From contig USDT01000004.1 in the NCBI GenBank assembly GCA_900553465.1, positions 54,190-118,189 of the forward strand: DNA of 64,000 nt, written 5' to 3'. This DNA comes from an uncultured Prevotella sp. (GTDB lineage Bacteria > Bacteroidota > Bacteroidia > Bacteroidales > Bacteroidaceae). The number at the start of each line of letters is the position of its first letter. Positions within the stretch are counted from its first letter, which is position 1. Shown here one piece after another: positions 19,485 through 29,100 of the stretch. Position numbers and translations under genes: made by a program. The notes below the pieces were generated by a model. That model had not been told where the DNA came from, did no database searches, and saw only the letters and a program-made list of their open reading frames with translations.

Positions 19485-19925
19485 ATGAGAAAATTTACTA
19501 AAGTTGTCGCAGCATTGTCTGTAACTACATTGATGTTCACAAGTTGTGCGTCTTACCAGAAGACAGCTCCGGTTATGGGTGTGGGTGATAATGTCATCGC
19601 CACTTATGTCGCAGCTGACCTGGACTATGCAAATGCCAAAAAGGTAGAGGGAACAGTAGAGACAAAGACTCTGTTTGGCTTTATCCAGCTCAACAAGAAC
19701 GGCAATAAGACTCTTAAGAGTTCCAACCGTTACAGAGGATTGGGCAAGAGAGAAGCCCAGGCTCTTTATCGTGCAAAGGAAAGTTCTAATGTTGACATAA
19801 TACTCGAACCGGAGTTCGACAAAGAGAAACACAGCTATTTCTTCGGATTGTACAAAACATCCGTGACAAAGGTGACAGGTTGGGGAGTTAATATAAAAGG
19901 TATAAAAGAAGATACTCGCAGATAG
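19485..19925 (+). CDS. Small lipoprotein, unknown function
   Basis: 146 residues from the Met at 19485, chosen because it begins a lipoprotein signal (MRKFTKVVAALSVTTLMFTS followed by Cys); an upstream in-frame Met at 19452 would add eleven basic residues. The mature part has YVAADLDYANAKKVEGTVET, FGFIQLNKNGN, REAQALYRAKESSNVDIILE and a conserved-looking ending VTKVTGWGVNIKGIK. The 'alanine-rich helix then beta hairpin' pattern resembles short Bacteroidetes envelope lipoproteins of unknown role. Own promoter and own terminator. Confidence 0.75.
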   Translation: MRKFTKVVAALSVTTLMFTSCASYQKTAPVMGVGDNVIATYVAADLDYANAKKVEGTVETKTLFGFIQLNKNGNKTLKSSNRYRGLGKREAQALYRAKESSNVDIILEPEFDKEKHSYFFGLYKTSVTKVTGWGVNIKGIKEDTRR

Positions 19926-19978
19926 TTTGCTTTGTTTTCTTATTGCTGTTTGCATTTTCATAACAGTGGTAAAAAACG

Positions 19979-20015
19979 GCCCGGCTCCGGTTTTCGGAAG
20001 CCGGGCATTTTTGTT
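19979..20015 (+). terminator. Rho-independent terminator
   Basis: GCCCGGCTCCG (19979-19989) pairs with CGGAAGCCGGGC (19995-20006) with one bulge, followed by atttttgtttt. It ends the small lipoprotein gene. Confidence 0.87.
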
Positions 20016-20340
20016 TTCTTGTGCCATTGCCTTACGGCTTATGCGTGGACAGGCTGGTTCAGCTTTGTGGAATGTGGCTTTTCTTCCGGTGGTTTTACGT
20101 CTTTCGTGCCGTCAGATACTGTTTTCAATGTGTTATTCTCCGGCTTCTTTTTCTGCGGAATATGCCTGTCAGTGATGCTGTTCTGGTATGTCTTTATCAT
20201 GCTTTATACGGGCTTTTAATAAAAATAAACACTTTTTTGAATGTAAAAGCCTGAATTTGGAATCATATTTCAGATTCTTTTCAGAATTCGACAATAATTT
20301 CGCAGCATGAAACAATAATCAGAACTAACAACTAAAAATA
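20016..20340. other. Gene-free leader region
   Basis: T-rich plus strand. A hydrophobic open frame (19932-20219) runs through the terminator and is not credible as a gene. No clear TAnnTTTG promoter was found before 20341; a weak TTTG...GAATTTG arrangement lies near 20235-20260. Confidence 0.3.
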
Positions 20341-21690
20341 ATGTATATGAAAGGAAGATTCACTATTTTAACACTCATGATGGCGATGTTCATCATGGTA
20401 TCGTGCGACAACAATGATTCTTTTGACGACGGTAAGCTGAGCGAGAAGCAGGTGCCTAAGGCTGTGCTGGCTGAGTTTGAGGAGAAATATCCCGACGCTA
20501 CAAACGTCACATGGGCCAAGAAATATGATTCGTATGCCGTTGCAAGTTTCACAACAAGCGGACAGCAGACATCCGGCAAAGACCATACGGCATGGTTTGA
20601 ATGGGGCACTGGTAAGTGGAACATGACCGAGGTGGAGATGCCATACAGCATGATTCCCGAAGCAGTGAAGACCGCATTCGAAGCCAGCGCTTATTCCAAG
20701 TCGCCGTGGGTGAGAGACAACGAGGTTGATTTCCTCCAGAGACCGGACAACACAGAAGCACTTTATGTGATAAACGTGGAGAAGAAGGAATCGGGCGTTG
20801 AGACAGAGATGGAACTCTATTACACCGCTGCCGGTGTGCTGGTGAAGGAGATTGCCGATGTGGACAAGGACAATGACTATCACGACTACCTGCCGCAGAC
20901 ACCGTCGGATGCCATCAACGCATGGCTCAATACAAACTATCCGGGTGCCCGTATGGTGGACATGGAGCGCGAGCACAACTCCACAGAGATTGAGTTTGTG
21001 TGCAACGGACTGAAGTACGAAGCCGTATTCGATGCGTCAAACCAGTGGGTTTACACCAAGACCGACTTCGGCCGCAACTACGCCAGCCTCGTTCCTGAGG
21101 TGGTGATGACTGCTCTCACCGGCAAGTACAGCACAAGTGAGTGGCGTGTTGAAGACGCCGAGGAGTTCGAGTCTGCCGCAAACCACTACTTCAGCTTCGA
21201 GCTTGAGCGTCTGCAGAGTGCATGGAACGACGAGATAGATGTGTATATCAGCGTTGACGGAACATTCATCGAGCGTCCGCAGAATCCGGAAATTCCCGGT
21301 GGCGAAGGTGGCAATGTGCCCGTGGCAGAAGACCTTCTGACCTTCATCCAGCAGCAGTACAGCGGTGCGGTGGTGATAGGCAAGGAGTATGACGACGGTC
21401 TGCTGGAGATAAAGATCAGCCACAACGGACTGATAAAGGAAGTGAAGTTCAATGGCCGCAACCAGTGGGTGAAGACCGAGTACGATATTTACAACTACGA
21501 GGACCTGCCGCTGGCAGTGAGAACAACGCTCGAGGCCGACAAGGATTTCCAGAAAGTGAAGATGGAGATGGAGGCCACCGAAACACCTTCGGACACTGTG
21601 TACAAGATTGAGATAGAAACCGCACGTGCCGAAGTGCAGTACACCATAAACGCTGCGGGCACTCTCCTTCACAAGGAATACGACGACTGA
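20341..21690 (+). CDS. Lipoprotein with repeated PepSY-like (BLIP-like) domains
   Basis: 449 residues. Lipoprotein signal with MFIMVSCDNND (Cys about 22). The mature part contains repeating units that open with a helix such as VPKAVLAEFEEKYPDATNVT, IPEAVKTAFEASAYS, PSDAINAWLNTNYPGARMV, VPEVVMTALTGKYS, VAEDLLTFIQQQYSGAVVI and LPLAVRTTLEADKDF, each followed by beta strands including a DASNQWVYTKTD / GRNQWVKTEYD type strand. This is the PepSY-like family of Bacteroidetes (PF11396), here three double modules. A Pro/Gly linker near 318-328 separates the last module. Family members are periplasmic or surface proteins without known activity; the similarity to beta-lactamase inhibitor protein is structural only. 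An alternative start is at 20347. Confidence 0.85.
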   Translation: MYMKGRFTILTLMMAMFIMVSCDNNDSFDDGKLSEKQVPKAVLAEFEEKYPDATNVTWAKKYDSYAVASFTTSGQQTSGKDHTAWFEWGTGKWNMTEVEMPYSMIPEAVKTAFEASAYSKSPWVRDNEVDFLQRPDNTEALYVINVEKKESGVETEMELYYTAAGVLVKEIADVDKDNDYHDYLPQTPSDAINAWLNTNYPGARMVDMEREHNSTEIEFVCNGLKYEAVFDASNQWVYTKTDFGRNYASLVPEVVMTALTGKYSTSEWRVEDAEEFESAANHYFSFELERLQSAWNDEIDVYISVDGTFIERPQNPEIPGGEGGNVPVAEDLLTFIQQQYSGAVVIGKEYDDGLLEIKISHNGLIKEVKFNGRNQWVKTEYDIYNYEDLPLAVRTTLEADKDFQKVKMEMEATETPSDTVYKIEIETARAEVQYTINAAGTLLHKEYDD

Positions 21691-21779
21691 TAAATGTCCG
21701 CAAGTATCATGTTGCGCTACAACCGTTTGTCTGACGGTATATATCAGACAGTTTGATCGATACTGAGTTCACAATACCC

Positions 21780-21836
21780 GATCCGCCGGCATATGTCAAT
21801 CGGCTCACAGCTGATACTGCCGGCGGATCTTTTTTT
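21780..21836 (+). terminator. Rho-independent terminator
   Basis: GATCCGCCGGCA (21780-21791) pairs perfectly with TGCCGGCGGATC (21818-21829), then a run of T. A second small hairpin, GTCTGA/TCAGAC, lies at 21729-21749. Confidence 0.9.
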
Positions 21837-22000
21837 ATCTTCTTACGGGTTTTCAGATACAGAAAAAAAGTTGTTCCGTTTTCTCCATTACGCCGTACGG
21901 ACGGTTCCCTCACGTAATGACAAACTCACTTTGCCACAACCGGTAAATCATCACCGCAAGGCCGGGGCTTCTTTCCCGGGTTTCTCTTCACTCCTCTTGT

Positions 22001-22525
22001 CAGTGTTTTCAAAGAAAACTCAGGCGATGGACTTACAGTTTTTCTTGACTTTTTTTTGACAAAATAAAATCGCAAAAGAGAAGTAAGGATATGTTAAATC
22101 AGACCTTATAAAGACCCTTTCAGCCCGTACCATATCGCCACATACCCTGTAGTGTAATCCGTAATGATTCATCCGGCATTCCGATTATGCCCATTTGAGC
22201 CTGTGGTTTCGGCTGTTTTAGGGTGTGATATTACGCATTTCAGGCCCTGAAACGGGCAATATCACATGCCGAAACGGTACTTATTGCAAGATGAAAAAAT
22301 GGCTATTGAATGTAAACCGCTGATGTTCAGTGTTTTGTGTGACCTTCTTATTTTTCGCGTATTTGCGTCCGACGGAGAGTCTGCCCGCAAAAACTCGCTT
22401 ATTTTTAGGGGTAGAATTGAAAACTCTGACGAAAAAATCGCAAGACGCTTGAAATTTGAAAGTGCCCGGATTGCCTTGCTTTCAGCAGAAAGAAACAATG
22501 CTTATCGGGGATTGAAACAGCGGTT
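22001..22525 (+). repeat. Dispersed intergenic repeat, form B, copy 1
   Basis: About 525 nt, collinear with 42001-42505 and, at its left end, with 63917-64000. Landmarks in order: gttttcaaagaaaact; ttacagtttttcttgactttttt-type block followed by tttgacaaaataaa; cattccgattatgccc; a TGAAACGGGC / GCCGAAACGG central segment (22200-22275); a ttatttttcgcg...ttattttta block (22346-22405); and gaaaactctgacgaaaaaatcgcaa. No coding potential conserved between copies. Confidence 0.75.
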
Positions 22526-22712
22526 TTTCATATAAATCAATTTTCCTTTCATGTCTGCCGATTTTTGTTCAGACGGCAGATCCGGACATATATATCACGT
22601 CTTTGCATACAGCCGGTGTGTTATTATTCCTTTGGCAATGCTTTCACTATATTTCTATAATATAGGATTCGGCTCGACATTGCCAATCCAAACAAACAAA
22701 AGTTTCTTTGTC

Positions 22713-22743
22713 TTGTCAGTGTGCTCGCCTTTCACTATATTTG
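22713..22743 (+). promoter_or_regulatory. Promoter of the beta-lactamase gene
   Basis: TTG at 22713-22715, 20 nt, TATATTTG at 22736-22743. The start codon is only 31 nt further, so the leader is short. No operator-like palindrome or blaR/mecR-type regulator gene is adjacent. Confidence 0.65.
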
Positions 22744-22773
22744 CAATATCAATTTATTTTTTTGTCTTAGAAT

Positions 22774-23658
22774 ATGCGTGTAAAACTGTTTTTCTTGCTT
22801 CTTATGCTTCTTCTGCCGTGCCGTTCGTGGTGTGGCGGTGTGTCGTCGTCACTCGGTGAGCGCATCGATTCTTTGCTTTCAGGTAAGCGTATGACCGTCG
22901 GCGTGTCGGCCGAGTGCGGAAGTTTCAGTTATGTAAAGAACGCCCGGGTGCGCTTTCCGCTCATGAGTGTGTTCAAGGTGCACGTCGCCATGAAGGTGCT
23001 TTCCGACCTGGCGGCCAGCGGAACGAGCCTCGACACCATAGTGCATGTGGAAAGAGCAATGCTTCGTGAGAACACTTACAGTCCGCTACGCGACGCCCGC
23101 CCCACGGGAGATGTGGATATCAGCGTGGCGGAACTAATGAGATACAGTGTGGCGGAGAGCGACAACAACGCATGCGACATACTCATCGCCATGGCCGGAG
23201 GAGTGCGTCAGATAGACCGCTACGTGCGTTCGCTCGGCGTGAAGGACTTCCGTCTGAAGCACAACGAGGACGGTATGCACCGCGACCTCACCAACTGTTA
23301 TGACAACTGGAGTCGTCCCGAGGCCATGACGCAGCTCATGAAACTGATATTCGAAAGCAATACGCCGCTCTACGAACCCCTGCGTCGCATAATGGCAACC
23401 ACCGTGACGGGTGCCGACAAGATACGCGCCGGTGTGCCTGACGGTTTGCCCATAGCCCACAAGACGGGCAGTTCGGACCGCATAGATGGTATAAAGACCG
23501 GCGACAACGATGTGGCCGTGGTGCGTATGCCGTCGGGTCGCAACTGCTACATCACGGTCTTCATAAAGGATTCGGCCGAGAGCGACGCCGTCAATGCCTC
23601 TGTCATAGCCTCCGTGGCACGCGAGATTGTGGCCGAGGTGGAGGCGCGCGGGCTTTAA
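22774..23658 (+). CDS. Class A beta-lactamase
   Basis: 294 residues, normal length, with a signal peptide (MRVKLFFLLLMLLLPCRSWC). Active-site motifs are complete: S65-V-F-K68 (SxxK), S129-D-N131 (SDN), Glu165 in NEDGMHRD (omega loop general base region) and K230-T-G232 (KTG). The AESDNNACDIL context and LRENTYSPLRDA segment fit the Bacteroidetes CblA/CfxA/PER-like subclass rather than TEM/SHV. The enzyme should hydrolyse penicillins and probably cephalosporins in the periplasm; the spectrum cannot be read from sequence. No transposase, integrase or mobilisation gene is near and codon use is like its neighbours, so it looks chromosomal and resident. Confidence 0.92.
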   Translation: MRVKLFFLLLMLLLPCRSWCGGVSSSLGERIDSLLSGKRMTVGVSAECGSFSYVKNARVRFPLMSVFKVHVAMKVLSDLAASGTSLDTIVHVERAMLRENTYSPLRDARPTGDVDISVAELMRYSVAESDNNACDILIAMAGGVRQIDRYVRSLGVKDFRLKHNEDGMHRDLTNCYDNWSRPEAMTQLMKLIFESNTPLYEPLRRIMATTVTGADKIRAGVPDGLPIAHKTGSSDRIDGIKTGDNDVAVVRMPSGRNCYITVFIKDSAESDAVNASVIASVAREIVAEVEARGL

Positions 23659-23680
23659 GTGCTTTCATGTCCGCAAGTGT

Positions 23681-23729
23681 AACCGCGCTGTGTCGCGGTT
23701 CGTGGCGGTGCTTCGCGCCAAGTGCCGCC
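23681..23729. other. Two hairpins between bla and the GH140 gene
   Basis: AACCGCG/CGCGGTT (23681-23700) and GGCGG..CTT/AAG..CCGCC (23704-23729) stand side by side 22 nt after the bla stop. There is no T run, so they may be mRNA-stabilising or attenuating structures rather than a terminator. Confidence 0.5.
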
Positions 23730-23776
23730 TCACTTATATAAACCTGATAATCTGCTAATCAAAACAATAAAACCTT

Positions 23777-25255
23777 ATGAACCTCAGAACACTTTTTCTC
23801 TCCGGCATGCTGGCTTTGAGTCTTACGGCCGGTGCCGACGGCTGGAAAGGTCGTCCCGTAGACTTCTCCCACGGCCGCATCGTGGTGTCCGAAAACCATC
23901 GTTTCCTGCAACATGAGGATGGCACACCCTTCTTCTATCTCGGCGACACAGCCTGGGAACTGTTCCACCGCCTGTCGCGTGAGGAGGCAGATACCTATCT
24001 TTCCGACCGCGCGTCGAAAGGATTTACCGTCATACAGGCCGTTGCCATAGCTGAGCTCGACGGCCACACTGTGCCAAACGCATACGGACACCTGCCTCTC
24101 AACGACTTCGACCCGGCGTCGCCAGCCGTCGCCGACGGACCCGACAATGACTATTGGGACCATGTGGACCACATCGTGGCATGCGCAAACGCCCTCGGTA
24201 TGTATGTGGGAATGTTGCCCACGTGGGGACGCTACTGGCATGAGGGGGCGGGAGTGCGCGACAACCGTCCGCTGTTCGACGAGCGCAACGCCGAGATTTA
24301 CGGCGAGTTTCTCGGACGGAGATATAAGGACAGCCGTGTGATTTGGATTCTCGGAGGCGACCGCAATGTGGACAACGACAGTCAGAAAACCGTGATACGT
24401 GCCATGGCGCGCGGACTGCAGCGCGGTCACGGAGGTACGCAGCTCATGACGTTCCATCCCATAGGCGGGCAAGGCTCGTCCACATGGTTTCACAACGACG
24501 AATGGCTGAGCTTCAACATGAGGCAGAACGGTCATAACTCCGACTACACCGGATGCTACAGCAATACGCTCGAGGATTATCGACGCACGCCCGTGAAACC
24601 CGTCATCGACGGCGAACCGCTCTACGAGGACCATCCGCTATCGTTCGATGCCTCGCGTCTCGGCTATTCCATATCGTCGGATGTGCGCCGCCCTCTATAC
24701 TGGGATCTCTTCAACGGAGCATGCGGTCACACCTACGGACACCACTCCGTGTGGCAGATGTTCGACTCCGACAAGGGCCGCCACCCTATAAACAATCCGC
24801 TCTGCACGTGGCGTGAAGCCCTTGGCCGTCCCGGTTCGGGACAGATGATGCACGCCCGCCGGCTCATGGAGTCGCGCCCGTACTTCAGCCGCGTGCCCGA
24901 TCCTTCGCTCATAGTCAGTGCCCGTGTGGCGCAGTCGGTGCCCGGTGAAGGCCGTTACCGCCTCGTTGCCACGCGCGACACAGCCGGAACATACGCAATG
25001 GTTTACGTGCCGTCGGGCCGACGTTTCGCAGTAAATACCTCACAGTTGCGTGGCAAGCGGTTGAAAGCATGGTGGTTCAATCCGCGTGACGGTAAGGCAA
25101 CCGCCATAGGCACATTCGCCAATGACGGCAATCCGTTGACCTTCGCACCGCCCACCGACGGCGAACTGACCGACTGGGTGCTCGTGCTCGACGATGTCTC
25201 ATGCCGCTATCCTGCACCCGGAAGCCGTCGGTGGAAAGGTGACTGGAGCCGTTAG
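23777..25255 (+). CDS. Secreted GH140-family glycosidase (DUF4038)
   Basis: 492 residues with a signal peptide ending near LTAGADG. The fold is a DUF4038 TIM barrel: [20 protein letters not shown] (about 43-62), [30 protein letters not shown] with Asp about 195, and [13 protein letters not shown] with Glu about 280, the expected acid/base and nucleophile. A C-terminal beta domain (about 390-475, [20 protein letters not shown]) follows. The characterised Bacteroides member of GH140 is an apiosidase acting on rhamnogalacturonan-II, so pectin side-chain breakdown is the best guess; related DUF4038 enzymes have other substrates. No susC/susD pair is in the window. It starts 118 nt after bla and may be read from the same promoter. 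Confidence 0.85.
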   Translation: MNLRTLFLSGMLALSLTAGADGWKGRPVDFSHGRIVVSENHRFLQHEDGTPFFYLGDTAWELFHRLSREEADTYLSDRASKGFTVIQAVAIAELDGHTVPNAYGHLPLNDFDPASPAVADGPDNDYWDHVDHIVACANALGMYVGMLPTWGRYWHEGAGVRDNRPLFDERNAEIYGEFLGRRYKDSRVIWILGGDRNVDNDSQKTVIRAMARGLQRGHGGTQLMTFHPIGGQGSSTWFHNDEWLSFNMRQNGHNSDYTGCYSNTLEDYRRTPVKPVIDGEPLYEDHPLSFDASRLGYSISSDVRRPLYWDLFNGACGHTYGHHSVWQMFDSDKGRHPINNPLCTWREALGRPGSGQMMHARRLMESRPYFSRVPDPSLIVSARVAQSVPGEGRYRLVATRDTAGTYAMVYVPSGRRFAVNTSQLRGKRLKAWWFNPRDGKATAIGTFANDGNPLTFAPPTDGELTDWVLVLDDVSCRYPAPGSRRWKGDWSR

Positions 25256-25346
25256 CGCTTTCCGTGATGTCGTTTCTTCCGATTGTCACACCGGTTTGCT
25301 ACGTGTCCGTCAGGCTGTGCCGACATATTATTGTTGAGGCTTCGGA

Positions 25347-25816
25347 TGCATAAATATGCCATCACGGAAGTAAAAAAATCTGACGGATAAGATTCTCAAA
25401 ACAGAAAACGAAATACTATCCACGGCCACGGTGCGGAAAGCAAAAAAGGTTTTTACGCAACCGTGTGCCGTCCGTCGCATAGTGGTCCGCACACCGCCTG
25501 CGTGCCAAACGGCCTTTTTCGCATCGCCGTACGGGCCATATCACACTATGAAATGTACCATATCATGGCACGAAACGAACTATATCATGACATGAAACTG
25601 GCTTTATTGCAGTGCGGAACGGGCCGTTCCGCACCGTGTTCCATTGGTTCGTGAAATACATAGATGAACAATCCGCTAATTATTAATGGAATATGCAAAG
25701 TTCCTAAAACTCGCGTATTCGCGACCGGAAGTACTCCTGTACGCTTCTGCGCAATTCTAATGCACTTGACGTTACATAATTATTTATAAGCCGTATCCGT
25801 TTTTGCATAAATATAC
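25347..25816 (-). repeat. Dispersed intergenic repeat, form A, copy 2 (inverted)
   Basis: 470 nt matching the reverse complement of 33971-34424. Shared landmarks include the block around 25469-25505 (GTGGTCCGCACACC followed by CCTGCGTGC), GGCCATATCACACTATGAAA-type text (25530-25550), and AAAACTCGCGTATTCGCG with CCGGAAG at 25705-25731. Both ends carry TGCATAAATAT or GCATAAATATAC. It lies between the GH140 gene and gltB. Confidence 0.78.
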
Positions 25817-26070
25817 ATATTCGTTCTTGTTCCGCCTTCTTTTACGGTCTGTGTGCTTGCAAAGTGAAAGGAATGATATTTTGTAGATTTTATGGCATTT
25901 TTATTTTATAAATATTGCCTTATTTACTATATGTTATAAAAATCAAGCTTTTTACTTACATATATTATATTTTTATAGCAAAATGTATGCGTGATGTGAT
26001 AATTTGTTACATCGTCTGAATTTTTTTGATGAAAGATTTTGTATGTTTTATCATTCTGAAACAATTTTTC

Positions 26071-26078
26071 TATTTTTG
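26071..26078 (+). promoter_or_regulatory. Possible -7 element for gltB-gltD-asnB
   Basis: TATTTTTG at 26071-26078 lies 79 nt before gltB in a very AT-rich stretch with no other match. No canonical -33 TTTG is at the right distance. Confidence 0.5.
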
Positions 26079-26156
26079 CACGACAATAGAAATTATTTGA
26101 GAGAAATATATTTCATATCGATAGTTTTAGTGGTAAAAAGATAAATTTTTAATAAC

Positions 26157-29100
26157 ATGACAATGTCGGAAAGAACAGGATTGTATGACGCATCGCACGA
26201 ACACGATGCTTGCGGAGTGGGCATGATAGTGGATATTCACGGCAACAAGTCGCACGAACTGGTGGATTCGGCTCTCAAAGTGCTTGAGAACATGAAGCAC
26301 CGTGGGGCTGAAGGTGCCGACAACAAGACCGGCGATGGTGCCGGAATAATGCTCCAGATACCGCATGAGTTCATTCTTTTACAGGGTATTCCTGTGCCCG
26401 AGAAGGGCAAGTATGGTACGGGTCTGGTGTTCCTTCCGAAGGACGAGAAGGAACAGGCGGGCATGCTCAGCATAATGATAGAGGAGATTGAGCGTGAGGG
26501 ACTAAACCTGATGCATCTCCGAAATGTGCCCGTCAATTCGTCGGTGTTGGGTAAGGACGCGCTGGCTACCGAACCGGACATAAAGCAGGTGTTCATAACC
26601 GGTGTGACAGATGCCGCCAACATCGACCGCACGTTGTACATCATACGCAAACGCATAGAGCGCCGCATCAGGCATAAGGATTTCTACATCGTGTCGCTCT
26701 CGAGCAAGAACATAGTTTATAAGGGTATGCTGTCGTCGGTACAGGTGCGCGAATATTTCCCCGATCTCACACAACCGTATTTCACAAGTGGTCTGGCGGT
26801 GGTACATTCACGCTTCAGCACCAACACGTTTCCTACGTGGAGCCTGGCCCAGCCGTTCCGTCTGCTGGCGCACAACGGTGAGATAAATACCATACGAGGC
26901 AACCGTGCGTGGATGGAAGCTCGCGAGAGTGTGCTCTCTACTCCGGCTTTGGGCGATGTCAGGGACATACGTCCTATCATACAGCCCGACATGAGCGACA
27001 GTGCTTCGCTTGACAATGTGCTGGAGTTTTTCGTCATGTCCGGACTCAGTCTGCCTCATGCCATGGCGATGCTTGTCCCCGAGTCGTTCAACGACAAGAA
27101 CCCTATCAGCGAAGACCTCAAGGCTTTCTATGAGTATCACTCCATATTGATGGAACCGTGGGACGGCCCTGCCGCGCTGCTGTTCAGCGACGGACGCTAC
27201 GCCGGAGGAATGCTCGACCGTAACGGTCTGCGCCCTGCGCGCTATCTGATAACCCGCAACGACATGATGGTTGTGGCCAGTGAGGCCGGTGTAATCAGTT
27301 TCGAACCGGGTGATATAAAGGAGAAAGGACGCCTCCAGCCGGGCAAGATTCTGCTTGTGGATACACAGGAAGGCAAGATATACTACGACGGAGAGCTGAA
27401 AGACAGTCTGGCTTCGATGAAGCCCTACAGGCAGTGGCTCTCGGCCAACCGCATAGAACTCGACGCCCTGCGCAGCGGACGTAAGGCACCGAACAGTGTT
27501 GACGATTACGAACGTCGCCTGAGAGCGTTCGGCTATACACGCGAGGATGTGGAGCAGATCATACAGCCCATGAGTGCCAAAGGCTCCGAACCGACGGCCT
27601 CCATGGGCAACGACACACCGTTGGCTGTGCTGTCCGACCGTCCGCAACTGCTCTTCAATTACTTCCGTCAGCAGTTTGCGCAGGTCACCAATCCGCCGAT
27701 AGATCCTATCCGCGAAGAGCTGGTTATGTCGCTTACCGAATACATCGGTGCCGTGGGTATGAACATTCTGCTGCCCGACGAGTCGCATTGCAAGATGGTG
27801 CGTCTGCCGCATCCCGTGCTCACCAACACGCAGCTCGACATCCTCTGCAACATTCGTTACAAGGGATTCAACACTGTGAAGCTGCCCATCGTCTTTGAAG
27901 CGTCGCGCGGAAAGGCTGCTCTGCACGCCGCACTCAACGATCTTTGCAAGCAGGCTGAGGCATCGGTGGACGAGGGCGTGAACTACATTATCCTCTCCGA
28001 CCGTGATGTTGACGATACACATGCCGCCATACCGTCGCTTCTTGCCGTGAGTGCCGTGCATCATCATCTTATTTCTGTGCAGAAGCGTGTGCAGACAGCG
28101 CTAATCGTTGAGAGCGGAGAGATACGCGAGGTGATGCATGCTGCACTGTTGTTGGGCTATGGAGCAAGTGCCATAAATCCGTATATGGCGTTCGCGGTGA
28201 TAGACGATCTGGTGAAGCGCAACGAGATACAGCTTAACTATGAGACCGCCGAGAAGAATTACATCAAAGCCGTCTGCAAGGGCTTATACAAGATAATGAG
28301 CAAGATGGGCATCAGCACCATACGCTCATATCGCGGAGCAAAGATATTCGAGTCCATCGGATTGGGCGAAGAACTGTTGCGCGACTATTTCGGAACTACC
28401 GTATCTACGGTCGGCGGAATAGGTCTGGAAGAGATTGCACGCGACTATACTGCCTTCCATGACGAGGGCTTCCGGCCGGCTGACGCGTCAGGTCTGTTGC
28501 CTCATGTGGGCCTTTTCTCCTATCGCAAGGACGGTGTGAAACATGCATGGAACCCTGTTACGATATCCACTTTGCAGCTTGCCACTCGTCTGGGAAGCTA
28601 CAAGAAGTTCAAGGAATTCACATCTCAGGTCGACGGGAAGGAGAGCGAGATATTCCTGCGCGACTTCTTCGACTTCAAGCGCAACCCTATTCCGATAGAA
28701 GAAGTGGAGCCGGTGGAGAACATCGTGCGTCATTTCGTGACGGGAGCAATGTCGTTTGGAGCCATCAGTAAGGAGGCTCACGAGGCTCTCGCGCTTGCAA
28801 TGAACGAGCTGGGAGCACGCAGCAACACCGGAGAAGGTGGCGAGGACAGCAGCCGTTTCCACGATATGGTGGACGGCATTGCGCTCAACAGTAAGACAAA
28901 ACAGGTGGCATCAGGACGTTTCGGTGTGACTGCCGAATATCTGGTGAACGCCGACGAGATACAGATAAAGGTGGCTCAGGGTGCCAAGCCTGGTGAAGGA
29001 GGACAGCTGCCGGGCTTCAAGGTGAATGAGGTTATTGCCCGAACGCGTCACTCCATTCCCGGAATATCACTCATTTCTCCGCCACCTCATCACGACATTT

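Noticed and set aside
19932..20219. Hydrophobic 95-residue open frame
   Set aside because: It runs through a terminator hairpin, its early part is encoded by the stem-loop, and the composition simply reflects T-rich DNA.
23658..23776. attC-type site or integron cassette end after bla
   Set aside because: Two simple hairpins without the core sites of a gene cassette; no integrase nearby.
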